A DNA stretch of 64,000 nt from Mogibacterium sp. (GCA_016775335.1 JAEUGJ010000002.1:28744-92743), one strand, 5' to 3'. Shown: positions 27,761 through 37,022, numbered from the stretch's first letter. The notes: generated from the letters alone by a model not told the origin. Made by a program: numbers and translations.

Positions 27761-29146
27761 TTATAGTGTGTCGATCATCTCCCGATGAATTTTGCGGGAA
27801 TAGACGATCGAGAGTGTCAAGCCCACAATCTCCGCGATTGGGAATGCCAGCCACACGTAGGTGACCTCCCCCAGGCGGGACAGCAGGAACGCTGCCGGAA
27901 GCAGCACTACCAGCTGACGAATGATGGAAATATTCATGCTGTAAATGCTTTTTCCCAGAGCTTGGAATACACTCCCTTTCATTATAGCATAGCCGGCCAG
28001 TGGAAAACCAACAGAAATAATTCGAAGTGCCGGGATACCGATGGCCAACATTTTATCCGAGGCATCGAAAATGCCCAGGAAGACGTTCGGAATCACCCAG
28101 AACAGAAGCATTCCCACCGTCATGATTATCACCGCGTACCGGGTACTGAGCCGGGATGCTTCCAGAAGGCGGTCCTTCTTCCGAGCACCGTAGTTGTACG
28201 CGACAATCGGAACCACACCGTTGTTCAGTCCGAACACCGGCATAAAGATAAAGCTCTGAAGCTTGAAGTAGGCACCGAAGGTGGCCACCGCCGTGGAGGA
28301 GAATGCCCCCAAAATCAGGTTCAAGAAGAATACCATCACCGAGCCCACCGCCTGCATGATGATGGACGGTACGCCGATCTGGTAGATTTCCTTAATGATA
28401 TGAAGATCCGGGCGGAAGCCCTTCATGCTGATCTTCAGTTCCGTATTTTTCTTAATGTTCAGGTACACACCCAGCATCGCCGCAAACGTCTGTCCGAAGA
28501 CCGTTGCGATGGCCGCACCGGCAACGCCCAGTTTCGGCGCACCCAGCAATCCGAAAATCAGAATCGGGTCCATAATAATGTTGATAATCGCACCGCTTCC
28601 CTGAATCAGCAGGATGTAGGATGTTTTGCCCGTGCTCTGCAGCAGCCGCTCCACGCACAGCTGCAGGAATACCATGATGGACAGTGTGCAGACGATGCTC
28701 AGATAGGTGGAACCGTATTCTATAATCTGTGCATCCTTTGTCTGGAACGCGATGAACGGATGCGCCGCCATGCCGATCAGCAGGAACAGCAGATACGTTG
28801 CAAAGGCCAGAAAAATTCCGTTCTGCGCCACTTTATTGGCCCGGTCGAAATGTCTCGCCCCCAAATACCGAGAAATCAAGGCGCTCATGCCCACCGCCGT
28901 ACCGATGGCAAACGCCAGAATCAGCGCCTGAATCGGGAAGCACATGGACACCGCCGTCAGGGCGTTTTCGTTAATCCAAGACACGAACATGCTGTCCACA
29001 ATGTTATACGCCGCCTGAACGAACATGGAAATCATCAGCGGAAAAGACATCTTCAGCAGAAGTCCCTTCACCGGCGCATACCCCATTCGATTTTCCGGCT
29101 GTAAATTCTCTTCACTCATCATTTCTTTACTCAAACTAAATCTCAA
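27761..29146 (-). CDS. MATE-family multidrug efflux transporter 1
   Basis: 461-aa protein with 12 predicted membrane helices and MatE features (FPLMISMFVQAAYNIVDSMFV near 35; mirrored AYNYGARKKDR in the second half). It likely exports cationic drugs or metabolites using Na+ or H+. The start is a TTG at 29146, 5 nt after AAAGGAG; ATG codons 9 and 10 lack a site. A second MATE protein is encoded at 55215-56645. Confidence 0.9.
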   Translation of the reverse strand: MRFSLSKEMMSEENLQPENRMGYAPVKGLLLKMSFPLMISMFVQAAYNIVDSMFVSWINENALTAVSMCFPIQALILAFAIGTAVGMSALISRYLGARHFDRANKVAQNGIFLAFATYLLFLLIGMAAHPFIAFQTKDAQIIEYGSTYLSIVCTLSIMVFLQLCVERLLQSTGKTSYILLIQGSGAIINIIMDPILIFGLLGAPKLGVAGAAIATVFGQTFAAMLGVYLNIKKNTELKISMKGFRPDLHIIKEIYQIGVPSIIMQAVGSVMVFFLNLILGAFSSTAVATFGAYFKLQSFIFMPVFGLNNGVVPIVAYNYGARKKDRLLEASRLSTRYAVIIMTVGMLLFWVIPNVFLGIFDASDKMLAIGIPALRIISVGFPLAGYAIMKGSVFQALGKSIYSMNISIIRQLVVLLPAAFLLSRLGEVTYVWLAFPIAEIVGLTLSIVYSRKIHREMIDTL

Positions 29147-29186
29147 CCTCTCTCCTTTTGTTTTCTTCTCATATATATTACCTTTT

Positions 29187-29195
29187 ATTTTAACA
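29187..29195 (-). promoter_or_regulatory. Extended -10 promoter of MATE transporter 1
   Basis: TGTTAAAAT on the minus strand (extended -10 TGnTAAAAT) lies about 40 nt before the TTG start; no convincing -35. The rest of the 29147-29565 gap holds the symporter promoter and leader; I see no gene there. Confidence 0.35.
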
Positions 29196-29448
29196 CATTT
29201 TTCCTTTGGTATGGGTAAAATAAAATATTATCAGGCGGGAGCGGCCGGAAACCTTCGGACGAGGCGAACTTTTTTTACTGAAAATCTCATGCAAAATCCG
29301 CATGGGTAATTCAAAAAACACTCTAATTTAGTGTCGGAAATTGTACTCGGAATACAAATTTGTGTCCAAAATTGCACGGTTTTCCATACAATTCAAAGGT
29401 TTTTCTAACTTCTTTAATTTTTATAACAAAATTTTTTAAAATTTTTTG

Positions 29449-29477
29449 TTGACAATCACAGAAACTTGTTTTAAACT
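29449..29477 (+). promoter_or_regulatory. Sigma-A promoter of alanine symporter
   Basis: TTGACA at 29449-29454, 17-bp spacer, TAAACT at 29472-29477. Transcription would start about 80 nt before the symporter ATG. Confidence 0.75.
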
Positions 29478-29487
29478 AATCCCATCA

Positions 29488-29524
29488 GTCAGAGAGTTGG
29501 TTGGAATAAGTTTTTATCTCTGAC
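29488..29524 (+). promoter_or_regulatory. Leader hairpin of alanine symporter mRNA
   Basis: GTCAGAGA (29488-29495) and TCTCTGAC (29517-29524) are perfect complements in the 5' leader, with additional CCC/GGG pairing outside. No known riboswitch is recognised. Confidence 0.4.
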
Positions 29525-29565
29525 GGGAATTTGAAACTGAATCTATAAAATAGGAGGTTGCATTC

Positions 29566-31020
29566 ATGAAACAATTCACAGCAATGCTGAGCACTATTGA
29601 CGGTTATGTGTGGGGCATCCCCATGCTGGTACTCATTATCGGAACCGGTCTGCTTCTCACCGTGAGAACCGGCGCGCTGCAGTTCTGCAAATTGGGTAAG
29701 GCGCTGAAGTACATGGTTCACAACGAGGAAGGCGGCGAAGGAGAGGTCTCCAGTTTCGCAGCACTGACCACCGCACTGGCGGCCACCGTTGGAACCGGTA
29801 ACATCGTCGGCGTTGCCACCGCAATCTGCACCGGCGGACCGGGCGCATTGTTCTGGATGGAAGTTGCCGCTTGCGTAGGTATGGCCACCAAGTATTCGGA
29901 AGGCCTCCTGGCGGTAAAATACCGTGTTCTGGACGAAAACGGCAGAGCGCTGGGCGGACCGTTCTACTACATCGAAAGAGGTCTGGGGCCGAACTGGAAA
30001 TGGCTGGCAAAGCTCTTCGCTTTCTTCGGCGCAGCAGCCGGCATCCTGGGAATCGGCACCATCACTCAGGTGAACTCCATCACCTCCGCAGTGGGCCGGG
30101 TATTCGATCCGGAAAGCAAGCACATTGCATTCTCCATCGGCGACCACTCCTACACTTGGACCACCACCATCGCTGCAATCGTCGTAACCGCACTGGTGGC
30201 ACTGGTTGTCATCGGCGGCATCCAGAGAATCTCTTCCGTAGCATCTCTGGTTGTTCCGGCAATGATGGTACTGTACGTTTCCGCATCCGTTGCAATTTTG
30301 ATTTATAACTACGCTGCAATCCCGGCAGCAATCACCACCATCGTAAAGAGCGCATTCGGTATGGATGCGGTTGCCGGCGGTGCACTGGGTGCCATGATTG
30401 CCGCAATGCAGAAGGGTGTTGCGAGAGGTATTTTCTCCAACGAATCCGGCCTGGGTTCCGCACCGATCGCGGCAGCGGCAGCGCAGACAAAGGAACCGGT
30501 TCGTCAGGGTCTGGTATCCATGACCGGTACTTTCCTGGACACCATCGTCATCTGCACCATGACCGGTCTGACCATCGTCCTCACCGGCTCCCACAATGTG
30601 GGTCTGGAAGGCGTAGACGTAACCATTCGTGCTTTTGGCCAGGGACTTCCTTGGAGTGAAACCGTGGGCGCCATCCTGCTGATGGTCTGCCTGGCAGTAT
30701 TCGCATTCACCACCACACTGGGCTGGGACTACTACGGCGAGCGCTGCTTGGAATACTTCACCAATAAAAACATGAAAGCCGTAAAGGCATACCGTTACCT
30801 GTACATTCTGGCGGTTCTCATCGGTCCGTTCCTCACACTGGAATTCGTATGGACCTTCGCCGACATCTTCAACGGCCTGATGGCGTTCCCGAACTTGGTT
30901 GGACTCCTGGGACTCAGCGGTGTCGTTGCGGCAGAAACCCGCAGCTACTTCAAGCGTCTGAACGCAGGCGAAATCGACGAGGGCGAGAAGTTCCGCAAGA
31001 AGCAGAAGAACGCAGCATAA
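29566..31020 (+). CDS. Sodium:alanine/glycine symporter (AGCS family)
   Basis: 484-aa membrane protein with about 10-11 helices that imports alanine or glycine with Na+. Family signatures include GTGNIVGVATAICTGGPGAL near residue 75 and FSNESGLGSAPIAAA near 290. Ribosome site AGGAGG lies 9 nt upstream. It is monocistronic, with its own promoter and a strong downstream terminator. An antisense open frame covering the gene is a composition artefact. Confidence 0.95.
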   Translation: MKQFTAMLSTIDGYVWGIPMLVLIIGTGLLLTVRTGALQFCKLGKALKYMVHNEEGGEGEVSSFAALTTALAATVGTGNIVGVATAICTGGPGALFWMEVAACVGMATKYSEGLLAVKYRVLDENGRALGGPFYYIERGLGPNWKWLAKLFAFFGAAAGILGIGTITQVNSITSAVGRVFDPESKHIAFSIGDHSYTWTTTIAAIVVTALVALVVIGGIQRISSVASLVVPAMMVLYVSASVAILIYNYAAIPAAITTIVKSAFGMDAVAGGALGAMIAAMQKGVARGIFSNESGLGSAPIAAAAAQTKEPVRQGLVSMTGTFLDTIVICTMTGLTIVLTGSHNVGLEGVDVTIRAFGQGLPWSETVGAILLMVCLAVFAFTTTLGWDYYGERCLEYFTNKNMKAVKAYRYLYILAVLIGPFLTLEFVWTFADIFNGLMAFPNLVGLLGLSGVVAAETRSYFKRLNAGEIDEGEKFRKKQKNAA

Positions 31021-31059
31021 CGCATTCATATCATTTCCTATATCATCACACAATTTGAT

Positions 31060-31105
31060 GAAAGAACCCCGGGGCGTCCTCCATAATGACCCCGGGGATT
31101 CTTTC
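31060..31105 (+). terminator. Bidirectional terminator between symporter and ogt
   Basis: GAAAGAA-CCCCGGGG pairs with CCCCGGGG-ATTCTTTC; followed by GTTCTTTTTTC on the plus strand. It serves the convergent ogt gene as well. Confidence 0.85.
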
Positions 31106-31131
31106 GTTCTTTTTTCTATTCTTCTTCTCTA

Positions 31132-31701
31132 CTACTTCAGCTGCTTCTGCATCATCCGGTGGCTCTCAATGATCAACAATTGCTCTTTAATGTCCAGCCC
31201 GCCGTTGTACCCCGTCAGCCGCCCCCGGGATCCGATGACCCGGTGGCAGGGAATCACCAGCGGCAGCCGGTTGTGGTTCGCCGCGATGCCCACCGCTCGC
31301 CAGGCTTTGGGGCTGCCGGCGGCTTCGGCGATTTCCCGGTAGGTGCGGGTTTCGCCGTAGGGGATGTCCAGCATGGCACACCACACGTCTTCCTGGAAGC
31401 GGGTGCCTTCCATGCGAATGGGAAAGGTGAATTCTTCCCGCTCTTCTTCCAGGTATTCCTGTATCTGCCGGCAGGCCTTCTTCAGGACGGGGGCAACTTC
31501 AGCGCAATTCAGGTTGCTCCCGTTGTAGACCGGGCCTTCGTCGGCGGGGAGACCGCTTCCCTCGAAACAGATGAAGGGGAAGGGGTCTCGGAGGAACGCA
31601 ATTTCCCGAATCTCCCGTTGATTCCCTTTGATTTTTAGTTTTCCGATGATTCCCGTATCATAGATGATTGTTTCCATCCGCCCTTCCCGGTTTTCCTGCA
31701 T
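31132..31701 (-). CDS. ogt: Methylated-DNA--protein-cysteine methyltransferase
   Basis: 189-aa suicide DNA-repair protein that takes methyl groups from O6-methylguanine. The active site is PCHRVIGSRGRLTGYNGG near residue 145-165, preceded by the helix-turn-helix region YREIAEAAGSPKAWRAVG. The start at 31701 follows AAAGGAGG by 7 nt. Confidence 0.95.
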   Translation of the reverse strand: MQENREGRMETIIYDTGIIGKLKIKGNQREIREIAFLRDPFPFICFEGSGLPADEGPVYNGSNLNCAEVAPVLKKACRQIQEYLEEEREEFTFPIRMEGTRFQEDVWCAMLDIPYGETRTYREIAEAAGSPKAWRAVGIAANHNRLPLVIPCHRVIGSRGRLTGYNGGLDIKEQLLIIESHRMMQKQLK

Positions 31702-31739
31702 TTCGACCTCCTTTTTTTATCAATCCGTTCGTTGGAGCC

Positions 31740-31767
31740 ATTGTATCACAAGATTTGCGCCGGTAAA
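31740..31767 (-). promoter_or_regulatory. ogt: ogt promoter
   Basis: Minus-strand TTTACC, 16-bp spacer and TACAAT preceded by TGA (extended -10). Confidence 0.5.
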
Positions 31768-31944
31768 GGGGCTCGGGACAAAAAGGACTTTTTCCGCAGA
31801 TAAAAGTACGAAACCGCCCGAAACGTAAACTTCCGATTCGTATGCAAGTCCATCCGGTTTTCGCTTCAATATAAGTATAAGTCCGAGTCAAAAGGCGCAG
31901 CTCTACTCATATTATCCAAAACTATAACGTGCAATCTCATATGT

Positions 31945-32218
31945 CTAGAAATTCAAAGACAGTTCACGCTTTTTGACAGAAAACGCGGATTTAGCGTGAA
32001 TGCAATTCGCTGTTTTTGCCAAACTCTAATTTTGAAACGTCGGATTACCACCGGCGATTCACGCCAAAACGAGGATTCCCTCCCCAAAAGCGTGAACTTT
32101 TTTCAGAGGATGGTTTGTGCGAAGAAAATTTCATGGCGAAACCGTGTACAGCCAAAAAAATATTCACGCTAATCAGCAAAAATGGTAAAAACAGCGTGAA
32201 GTCGTCTTGAATTTCTAG
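31945..32218. repeat. Palindromic intergenic element E, copy 2
   Basis: 274 bp bounded by CTAGA...TCTAG; the terminal 25 bp are imperfect inverted repeats (CTAGAAATTCAA followed by GAC and TTCACGCT). Three hairpins TTCACGCT-N22/23-AGCGTGAA lie at 31963-32000, 32058-32096 and 32163-32200, with gaps of 57 and 66 nt, nearly the same as copy 1 (56 and 66). It occupies most of the 31702-32312 gap. Confidence 0.85.
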
Positions 32219-32312
32219 ATTTATTTCATTATATATGCCTAATTAATTCCAATCGTCGGACGAGCACCTGTGGAAGATACGATTATACCCCAAAGAAAAA
32301 CTGAAGAACAAA

Positions 32313-32344
32313 AACCCGGTCAATGCATTTGCATTGACCGGGTT
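32313..32344 (-). terminator. Terminator of tRNA-Thr
   Basis: Perfect 14-bp stem AACCCGGTCAATGC with a 4-nt loop, followed on the minus strand by TTTTTGTTCTT. Confidence 0.85.
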
Positions 32345-32353
32345 TTCTCCTCT

Positions 32354-32428
32354 TGGAGCTGCTGGCGAGAATCGAACTCGCAACCCCTTCATTACGAGTG
32401 AAGTGCTCTACCATTGAGCCACAGCAGC
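32354..32428 (-). tRNA. tRNA-Thr (anticodon CGU)
   Basis: 75-nt tRNA with encoded CCA. Acceptor GCTGCTG pairs with CAGCAGC; anticodon stem CTTCA/TGAAG carries loop CTCGTAA, so the anticodon is CGU (codon ACG); the T arm has GTTCGATTC. Confidence 0.95.
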
Positions 32429-32453
32429 ATGTTCGCAACTGAATTGCCCTATA

Positions 32454-32482
32454 AGTATACACGAATGAAGAGGTAATTGCAA
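32454..32482 (-). promoter_or_regulatory. Promoter of tRNA-Thr
   Basis: Minus-strand TTGCAA (32477-32482), 17-bp spacer, TATACT (32454-32459), 25 nt before the mature tRNA end. Confidence 0.75.
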
Positions 32483-32503
32483 GGGAAAGCCCCTTTATTT
32501 TTC

Positions 32504-33634
32504 TTATTCGATGTCCTTGATATTGCCAAAAGCCAGTCCCACATAACCGTCGGCGTACGCGGCCGCCACCATCTCGCCCGCGCTGTTCATGTACACCAGG
32601 GTGCCGGACGACTTCTCCACAAAGGTGAAATTTTTCTTTTTCAGCGCCGCGAGGTACTTCTGATAGGTTTTCTTCCCAGCTTTGTACTGAACGGAGGTCA
32701 CCCCGTCGGCCTTCCGGAACTTGCCGCGCTTCCCGTAGAGCGCTCCAAAATCCGGAATTTTATATCCTTTATAATGCTTCGGCACCGTGATTCTGCACTT
32801 CAGGGCAATGCCGTTTCGCACCGCCGTAACGGTGCAGGTTCCACCCTTTAGCGCAGTCACCGTTCCCTTCTTGGAAACCGTCGCCACCTTCTTGTTTCCG
32901 GACTTCCACCGAATGCGGCCCTTCCCGCCGGTCACCTTCAGCCGGAAGCTCCGGGAATTGTAGACGGTAATTTTCTTTTTATTCAGCCGCGGATTCACTA
33001 CGGTCACCTTGCAGGCGTATTTTTTCCCGCCAAAACGAGCGACCACCTTGCAGGTCCCGCTTTTCCGGCCTTTCACCACGCCCTTGCCATTCACCGTGGC
33101 CACTTTCTTGTTAGAGCTGCTCCACTTCACGCCGGTTTTCGCCCCCACCAAAACATTGGTGAACCGGGCCTTCTTCCGAATGGTTTTCTTCTTATACTTC
33201 AGCCCCTTCGGCTCCACCGTCACCTTGCACACCGCCCGGCTGCCCGACGGAAAAACCGCGCTCACTTCGCACTTGCCGGCCCACTTCGCCGTGACCGTTC
33301 CATTTTTGTCCACCGCCGCAATCCCGGCATTGTCGGACGCCCAGGTCACGTTGACCGGCAAACCTTCCGGCTGGGTATTCGCTAAAACCAATTTCTTTTT
33401 CGCCTTGTACTTCAAGTTCAGCGCGGCCGGGAGCTCCCCGGATTGCGCCTCGGTCGGCGGATTTTCTTCCCCTTCCTCCGGCTCCTGTCCTTGACTTTCT
33501 TGACCTTCAGCAGTTGTTCCAAGCTGCCTGTTGCTACCTTTATCAGTTGCCGACCCCACCTCTGCAGCTGCAAAAGCCGGAATCACAGACACCGTCAAAA
33601 TTCCTGCGAGGACCATTGCTAGAATCCGTTTCAT
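32504..33634 (-). CDS. Secreted lysine-rich protein with bacterial Ig-like (BIG2) domains
   Basis: 376-aa exported protein. A signal peptide covers residues 1-23 (cleavage near AFAAA), then an acidic E/Q/G-rich linker (about 30-70), then three Ig-like group 2 repeats, recognisable by WASDNAGIAAVDKNGTVTA, WSSSNKKVATVNGKGVV and WKSGNKKVATVSKKGTVTA. The last 80 residues are a different, unassigned domain. There is no LPXTG motif; the very basic sequence may hold it to the wall. Role unknown, likely surface-associated. Start supported by GGAGGACAG. Similar BIG2 segments occur in the operon at 42-50 kb. Confidence 0.8.
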   Translation of the reverse strand: MKRILAMVLAGILTVSVIPAFAAAEVGSATDKGSNRQLGTTAEGQESQGQEPEEGEENPPTEAQSGELPAALNLKYKAKKKLVLANTQPEGLPVNVTWASDNAGIAAVDKNGTVTAKWAGKCEVSAVFPSGSRAVCKVTVEPKGLKYKKKTIRKKARFTNVLVGAKTGVKWSSSNKKVATVNGKGVVKGRKSGTCKVVARFGGKKYACKVTVVNPRLNKKKITVYNSRSFRLKVTGGKGRIRWKSGNKKVATVSKKGTVTALKGGTCTVTAVRNGIALKCRITVPKHYKGYKIPDFGALYGKRGKFRKADGVTSVQYKAGKKTYQKYLAALKKKNFTFVEKSSGTLVYMNSAGEMVAAAYADGYVGLAFGNIKDIE

Positions 33635-33681
33635 ATTCTGTCCTCCACTTACAACTATTCAGGTTAACACGTCTTAATTGG

Positions 33682-33710
33682 AGTATATCAGAGCCGCCGC
33701 CCCTCTGCAA
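33682..33710 (-). promoter_or_regulatory. Promoter of BIG2 protein
   Basis: Minus-strand TTGCAG (33705-33710), 17-bp spacer, TATACT (33682-33687), about 45 nt before the start codon. A GC-rich stem overlaps the spacer. Confidence 0.65.
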
Positions 33711-33790
33711 GAGCGGCGCCAACATGAACGGCTGCCGGTCGCCTACGGTCTCGTTGTTCGTATTTTTTTACAGAGCGTTCTTTTACAAAA

Positions 33791-35140
33791 TTATACGGTG
33801 CATCTCACGATGTACAGTCCATCCTGATAGGTGTCCACGTAAATGTATCCGCGGTCGTCCACCAGAACGTCTTCGGCGATGCCGATGTGCGGTCCCGGGA
33901 ACAGCGTGCCGTCCTCGATGTCGAACCAGGTGCCTTCCGGATCCGGCGGCATGAAGTAGGCGATTTCCTTTGGAACAAACGGATCCGATACGTCGTAGAC
34001 GCGGAGGCCTGCCTGGAAGTGGCAGTTGTAGACTCTGTCGTCTCTCTGCTCCAAGCAATCCTGCGGTGCGGCATCGTACATGTTGTGCGGACCGAATACC
34101 ACCCGCTGGCCGTCGATGATATTGAAGTTCTCGCCGTGGCACTTTTTGTATTCTTCCGGAACTTCCGGATACGGGAATACGGAAATCAGGGACGGGTTCT
34201 CCTTGTCGCCGGTCTCGATCATTCCGATCATGTTCATCGGCTGGCTGGTGATTTTGTGGAACATGCCATCCTCACGGTTCGGATCGAAGTACCAAGGACG
34301 CTCACCCTCGGTGGTTACGATGGCGAACGGTCTGTCGCCCAAAGGCATTGCGGTGTGCACTGCTGCGCCGGACTGGCCGTTGGAGAACGGCGGGTTCAGC
34401 GGAACATTGCCCAGCAGTCTCGGACGGGTTTTGTCCTTCACGTCAATCATGCAGAATCCCACGTTCGGGAACGCCGCATAGACGATGTCGTTTCTCTCGG
34501 TGATGGCGTGGCCGTTCGGCAGCTTCATGAACGGCTCGGTTCCGAATTCCGGAATGTCCGATGCCTTCTTGTTGCCCAGATACTGGCCGTCTGCCCACCA
34601 GCTGCCCACCTCAACCGGATGAGTCGGGTCCTCCAGGTCGATGATGCGCAGGATGTATCCCATATAATTTCTTTTACTGCCCATGATGTACGCATATCTT
34701 CCGCCATCATAGTAGCTCCGGTGCACGCCCGGACCGTCTTCACATTCGAACTGGCCCAGGAACTTCGGATTCCATGGATCCTCGGCGATGTCGTAGATTT
34801 TGAAACCGCCCCAGAACGGCTGCTCGTGGGTTCCGTGGAGCACCCGCAGGGTTCCGCCATAGCAAGCAATCAGCTTTCCGCCGGCCACCTGAATCTTCGC
34901 CAGGGACTGACCGTCGTGGACCTCGCTGACCCAGTCGCCCTCGACCCACTTGGACACCGGATTCTTCGGATCTGTCACTTCAATAATATTAAAACCATTA
35001 TCCCGGAAGCACGCCGAATAGATAAAATATCTTCCATCTTCTGTGCGATGCATCCCCATCTGGAATCCCGGCTTCTTGTTCAGGTCGTTGTAGCCGACAA
35101 ATTCCATGTTCTTCAGCAGCATTTCGGTTCTTCTGCTCAT
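33791..35140 (-). CDS. LVIVD-repeat beta-propeller protein
   Basis: 449-aa protein without signal peptide. Five LVIVD-type repeats are visible (NIIEVTDPKNPVS, FKIYDIAEDPWNPKFLG, LRIIDLEDPTHPVEVG, CMIDVKDKTRPRLLG, LRVYDVSDPFVPKEIA), which predict a beta-propeller; conserved His and Asp residues (HDGQ, HRSYYDGG, GPHNMYD, GPHIGIAED) suggest a metal site. Enzymatic role unknown. The start at 35140 follows AAGGAGGA; an extension to 35182 is rejected. It lies downstream of a LysR regulator, with a terminator between them. Confidence 0.75.
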   Translation of the reverse strand: MSRRTEMLLKNMEFVGYNDLNKKPGFQMGMHRTEDGRYFIYSACFRDNGFNIIEVTDPKNPVSKWVEGDWVSEVHDGQSLAKIQVAGGKLIACYGGTLRVLHGTHEQPFWGGFKIYDIAEDPWNPKFLGQFECEDGPGVHRSYYDGGRYAYIMGSKRNYMGYILRIIDLEDPTHPVEVGSWWADGQYLGNKKASDIPEFGTEPFMKLPNGHAITERNDIVYAAFPNVGFCMIDVKDKTRPRLLGNVPLNPPFSNGQSGAAVHTAMPLGDRPFAIVTTEGERPWYFDPNREDGMFHKITSQPMNMIGMIETGDKENPSLISVFPYPEVPEEYKKCHGENFNIIDGQRVVFGPHNMYDAAPQDCLEQRDDRVYNCHFQAGLRVYDVSDPFVPKEIAYFMPPDPEGTWFDIEDGTLFPGPHIGIAEDVLVDDRGYIYVDTYQDGLYIVRCTV

Positions 35141-35185
35141 GAATTTCCTCCTTATGATCTTTTTTTCTCCAATCCCTTCCACTAA

Positions 35186-35223
35186 AAAAAGGATACCTTC
35201 GATAACTCGATGATATCCTTTTT
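35186..35223 (-). terminator. Terminator between LysR and LVIVD genes
   Basis: AAAAAGGATA and TATCCTTTTT pair around an 18-nt loop, followed on the minus strand by T residues. It lies only 45 nt before the LVIVD start, so it is either the LysR terminator or an attenuator. A second hairpin (GAGGTTATGC-A7-GCATTACCTC) is at 35254-35280. Confidence 0.7.
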
Positions 35224-35361
35224 GTCATTCAATTGGAAATGCGATTTTTGAGGGGGAGGTTATGCAAAAAAAGCATTACCTCTCGTCCGACACGTCCGAC
35301 TCCACGAACGGGACCGTTTGGCGCAGTTCTTCGGGGTCGTCTGCTGCCTCCGGCAGTGCGG

Positions 35362-36264
35362 TCACGCCTCCGGCTCCTTTTGGGAAACTCGTGCCTCGAT
35401 GAATTTCCGAAAACGCTCCAATGCCGGATTGCCGCTGTCCTTCCGCTGAATCATCCGAACCGGCAGTTCCGGTTCTCCCTCCAGTGGGATGGCCACCGTC
35501 TCCGGACCGGCGATATCCTCCATGGAATTGTGGAGAATCATCACTCCGTAATTCATGTCCACTTCCAGCAGCGCGGTGGTGACGGAAGATACGCTTTTGG
35601 CAATGTGGGGGGCGAATCCGTATTGCAGGCACAATCCCATGGTCCGGTTGAACCCAAAGCGAGACTGGGACGCATCCACCACGATAAAACCTTCGGACCG
35701 CAAGTCCTTCACGGAAACCTTTTCCTTCGACGCCAGCGGATTGTTCCGGTTCATGAAAACACAGTCGTGGTCCCAAGAAATAACGGTCCCGGTCAGCTGT
35801 TCCTTGTACACCTCCGGGAAATGCACCAGAATTCCGCAGTCCAGTTCCCCTTCCTGAATCTGATCGAAGGCGGCGGATTCACTGGTGTTTCTGAAATCGA
35901 TTTCCACATCCGGGTTTTCCTCCGCGAACTGCCGGATCATTCGGCCGGTGCTCCCGGCCCGGATGCCGTCCTCCAGAATTCCGATGGCGAGCTTCTCCCG
36001 CTCCGCGCTGAAGCGCTTGGCATCCTGCATCAGCTCGTTGTATTCGCTCAGTATCCGTTCGCAGTGTCGGAGCACGTTCTGCCCGGCAGGGGTCAGCTTC
36101 GGATTTACCTTGTCCCGCTGAATCAGCTTGACGCCGATTTCTTTTTCCATGCTCTCAATCATTCGACTGAAGGCGGGCTGGGACATGTACAGCTGCTTTG
36201 CCGTCTTGGAAAAATTCAGGGTTTTGGATAATTCCAGGAAACCTTTCATCTGTTTGATGTTCAT
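35362..36264 (-). CDS. LysR-family transcriptional regulator
   Basis: 300-aa regulator. The N-terminal winged helix-turn-helix shows FSKTAKQLYMSQPAFSRMI and LIQRDK; residues about 90-295 form the LysR substrate-binding domain. The effector is unknown. It starts 8 nt after the CHAP gene and so probably belongs to the LDCC-CHAP-LysR transcript. Its target may be the LVIVD gene downstream (inference from position). Confidence 0.9.
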   Translation of the reverse strand: MNIKQMKGFLELSKTLNFSKTAKQLYMSQPAFSRMIESMEKEIGVKLIQRDKVNPKLTPAGQNVLRHCERILSEYNELMQDAKRFSAEREKLAIGILEDGIRAGSTGRMIRQFAEENPDVEIDFRNTSESAAFDQIQEGELDCGILVHFPEVYKEQLTGTVISWDHDCVFMNRNNPLASKEKVSVKDLRSEGFIVVDASQSRFGFNRTMGLCLQYGFAPHIAKSVSSVTTALLEVDMNYGVMILHNSMEDIAGPETVAIPLEGEPELPVRMIQRKDSGNPALERFRKFIEARVSQKEPEA

Positions 36265-36272
36265 ATTCGCAC

Positions 36273-37022
36273 CTATTTCTCTACCAGACCGTAGCCAAAA
36301 ATATCCTTGCTCTTAATCGGATACCCGTTTCGCTTGCACTCACCCTTCCACGTCTTCTCGTCCTTGCCGGTAAAACCGGAATTTCCCTCAATGGTGTAGA
36401 CTTTTCCTCGGAACACCGAGGCCACCAGTCCCACGTGATCCACGGAGCCGTCGTGCTCCCAGTCGAAGAAGATGATATCTCCGGCTTTCGGCGTGTACCC
36501 GTCTCCCTGCTCGTGATACCGATCCCGATCCCGGAACCAGTTCACTTGCTGCGGCACGTAGCAGGACATGGGTACCTTTCCGTCATCGATCAAACCGTTC
36601 TGATCGGCGCACCAGGAAATGAAGCAGGCGCACCAATCTACATGGGAGTCAAAGCCGTACCACTGCCAGAACTTCTTCCCGCCGTAGTTTCCCAGCTGGG
36701 TGCGAGCGGTTTCCACCATAGGGGCATCTCCGTCCAACACCGTTCCGCCGGATTTCAGCAGGTTGGTTACGTACCGGCCGCCCAGAACTAGGTTCATTCC
36801 CAGGAGGCAAAGGATGATGATCATCAGGGACCGCCTCCGGATTCGCTGCTGCTTCTTCTTTCGCTGCGCCTTGCGGGCGGCCCGAATGCGCCGCTCCGCG
36901 TAGCGGCGCATCACTTCATCGTCGCCACTTTCCAGGGCTCGCAGCTCTTCCGGCGTCAGCTGCACCTGCGGGCTGCTTGCTGTTTTCTTCTTTTTCTTCC
37001 GTTTCTTCTTTGTATTAAACAT
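36273..37022 (-). CDS. Membrane-anchored CHAP-domain cell-wall hydrolase
   Basis: 249-aa protein with a very basic cytoplasmic head (KKKRKKKKK, RRIRAARKAQRKKKQQRIRRR), one membrane helix (about 66-82), and an extracellular CHAP domain. The catalytic Cys is in WCACFISWCADQ near 130 and the His in VDHVGLV near 196. CHAP enzymes cut peptidoglycan peptide bonds. Its ATG overlaps the last codons of the LDCC-like gene by 8 nt in another frame. Confidence 0.85.
   Translation of the reverse strand: MFNTKKKRKKKKKTASSPQVQLTPEELRALESGDDEVMRRYAERRIRAARKAQRKKKQQRIRRRSLMIIILCLLGMNLVLGGRYVTNLLKSGGTVLDGDAPMVETARTQLGNYGGKKFWQWYGFDSHVDWCACFISWCADQNGLIDDGKVPMSCYVPQQVNWFRDRDRYHEQGDGYTPKAGDIIFFDWEHDGSVDHVGLVASVFRGKVYTIEGNSGFTGKDEKTWKGECKRNGYPIKSKDIFGYGLVEK

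Noticed and set aside
29485..31053. 522-codon open frame antisense to the alanine symporter
   Set aside because: Cys/Gln/His-rich low-complexity translation, no ribosome site, and the sense frame is a clear AGCS protein.
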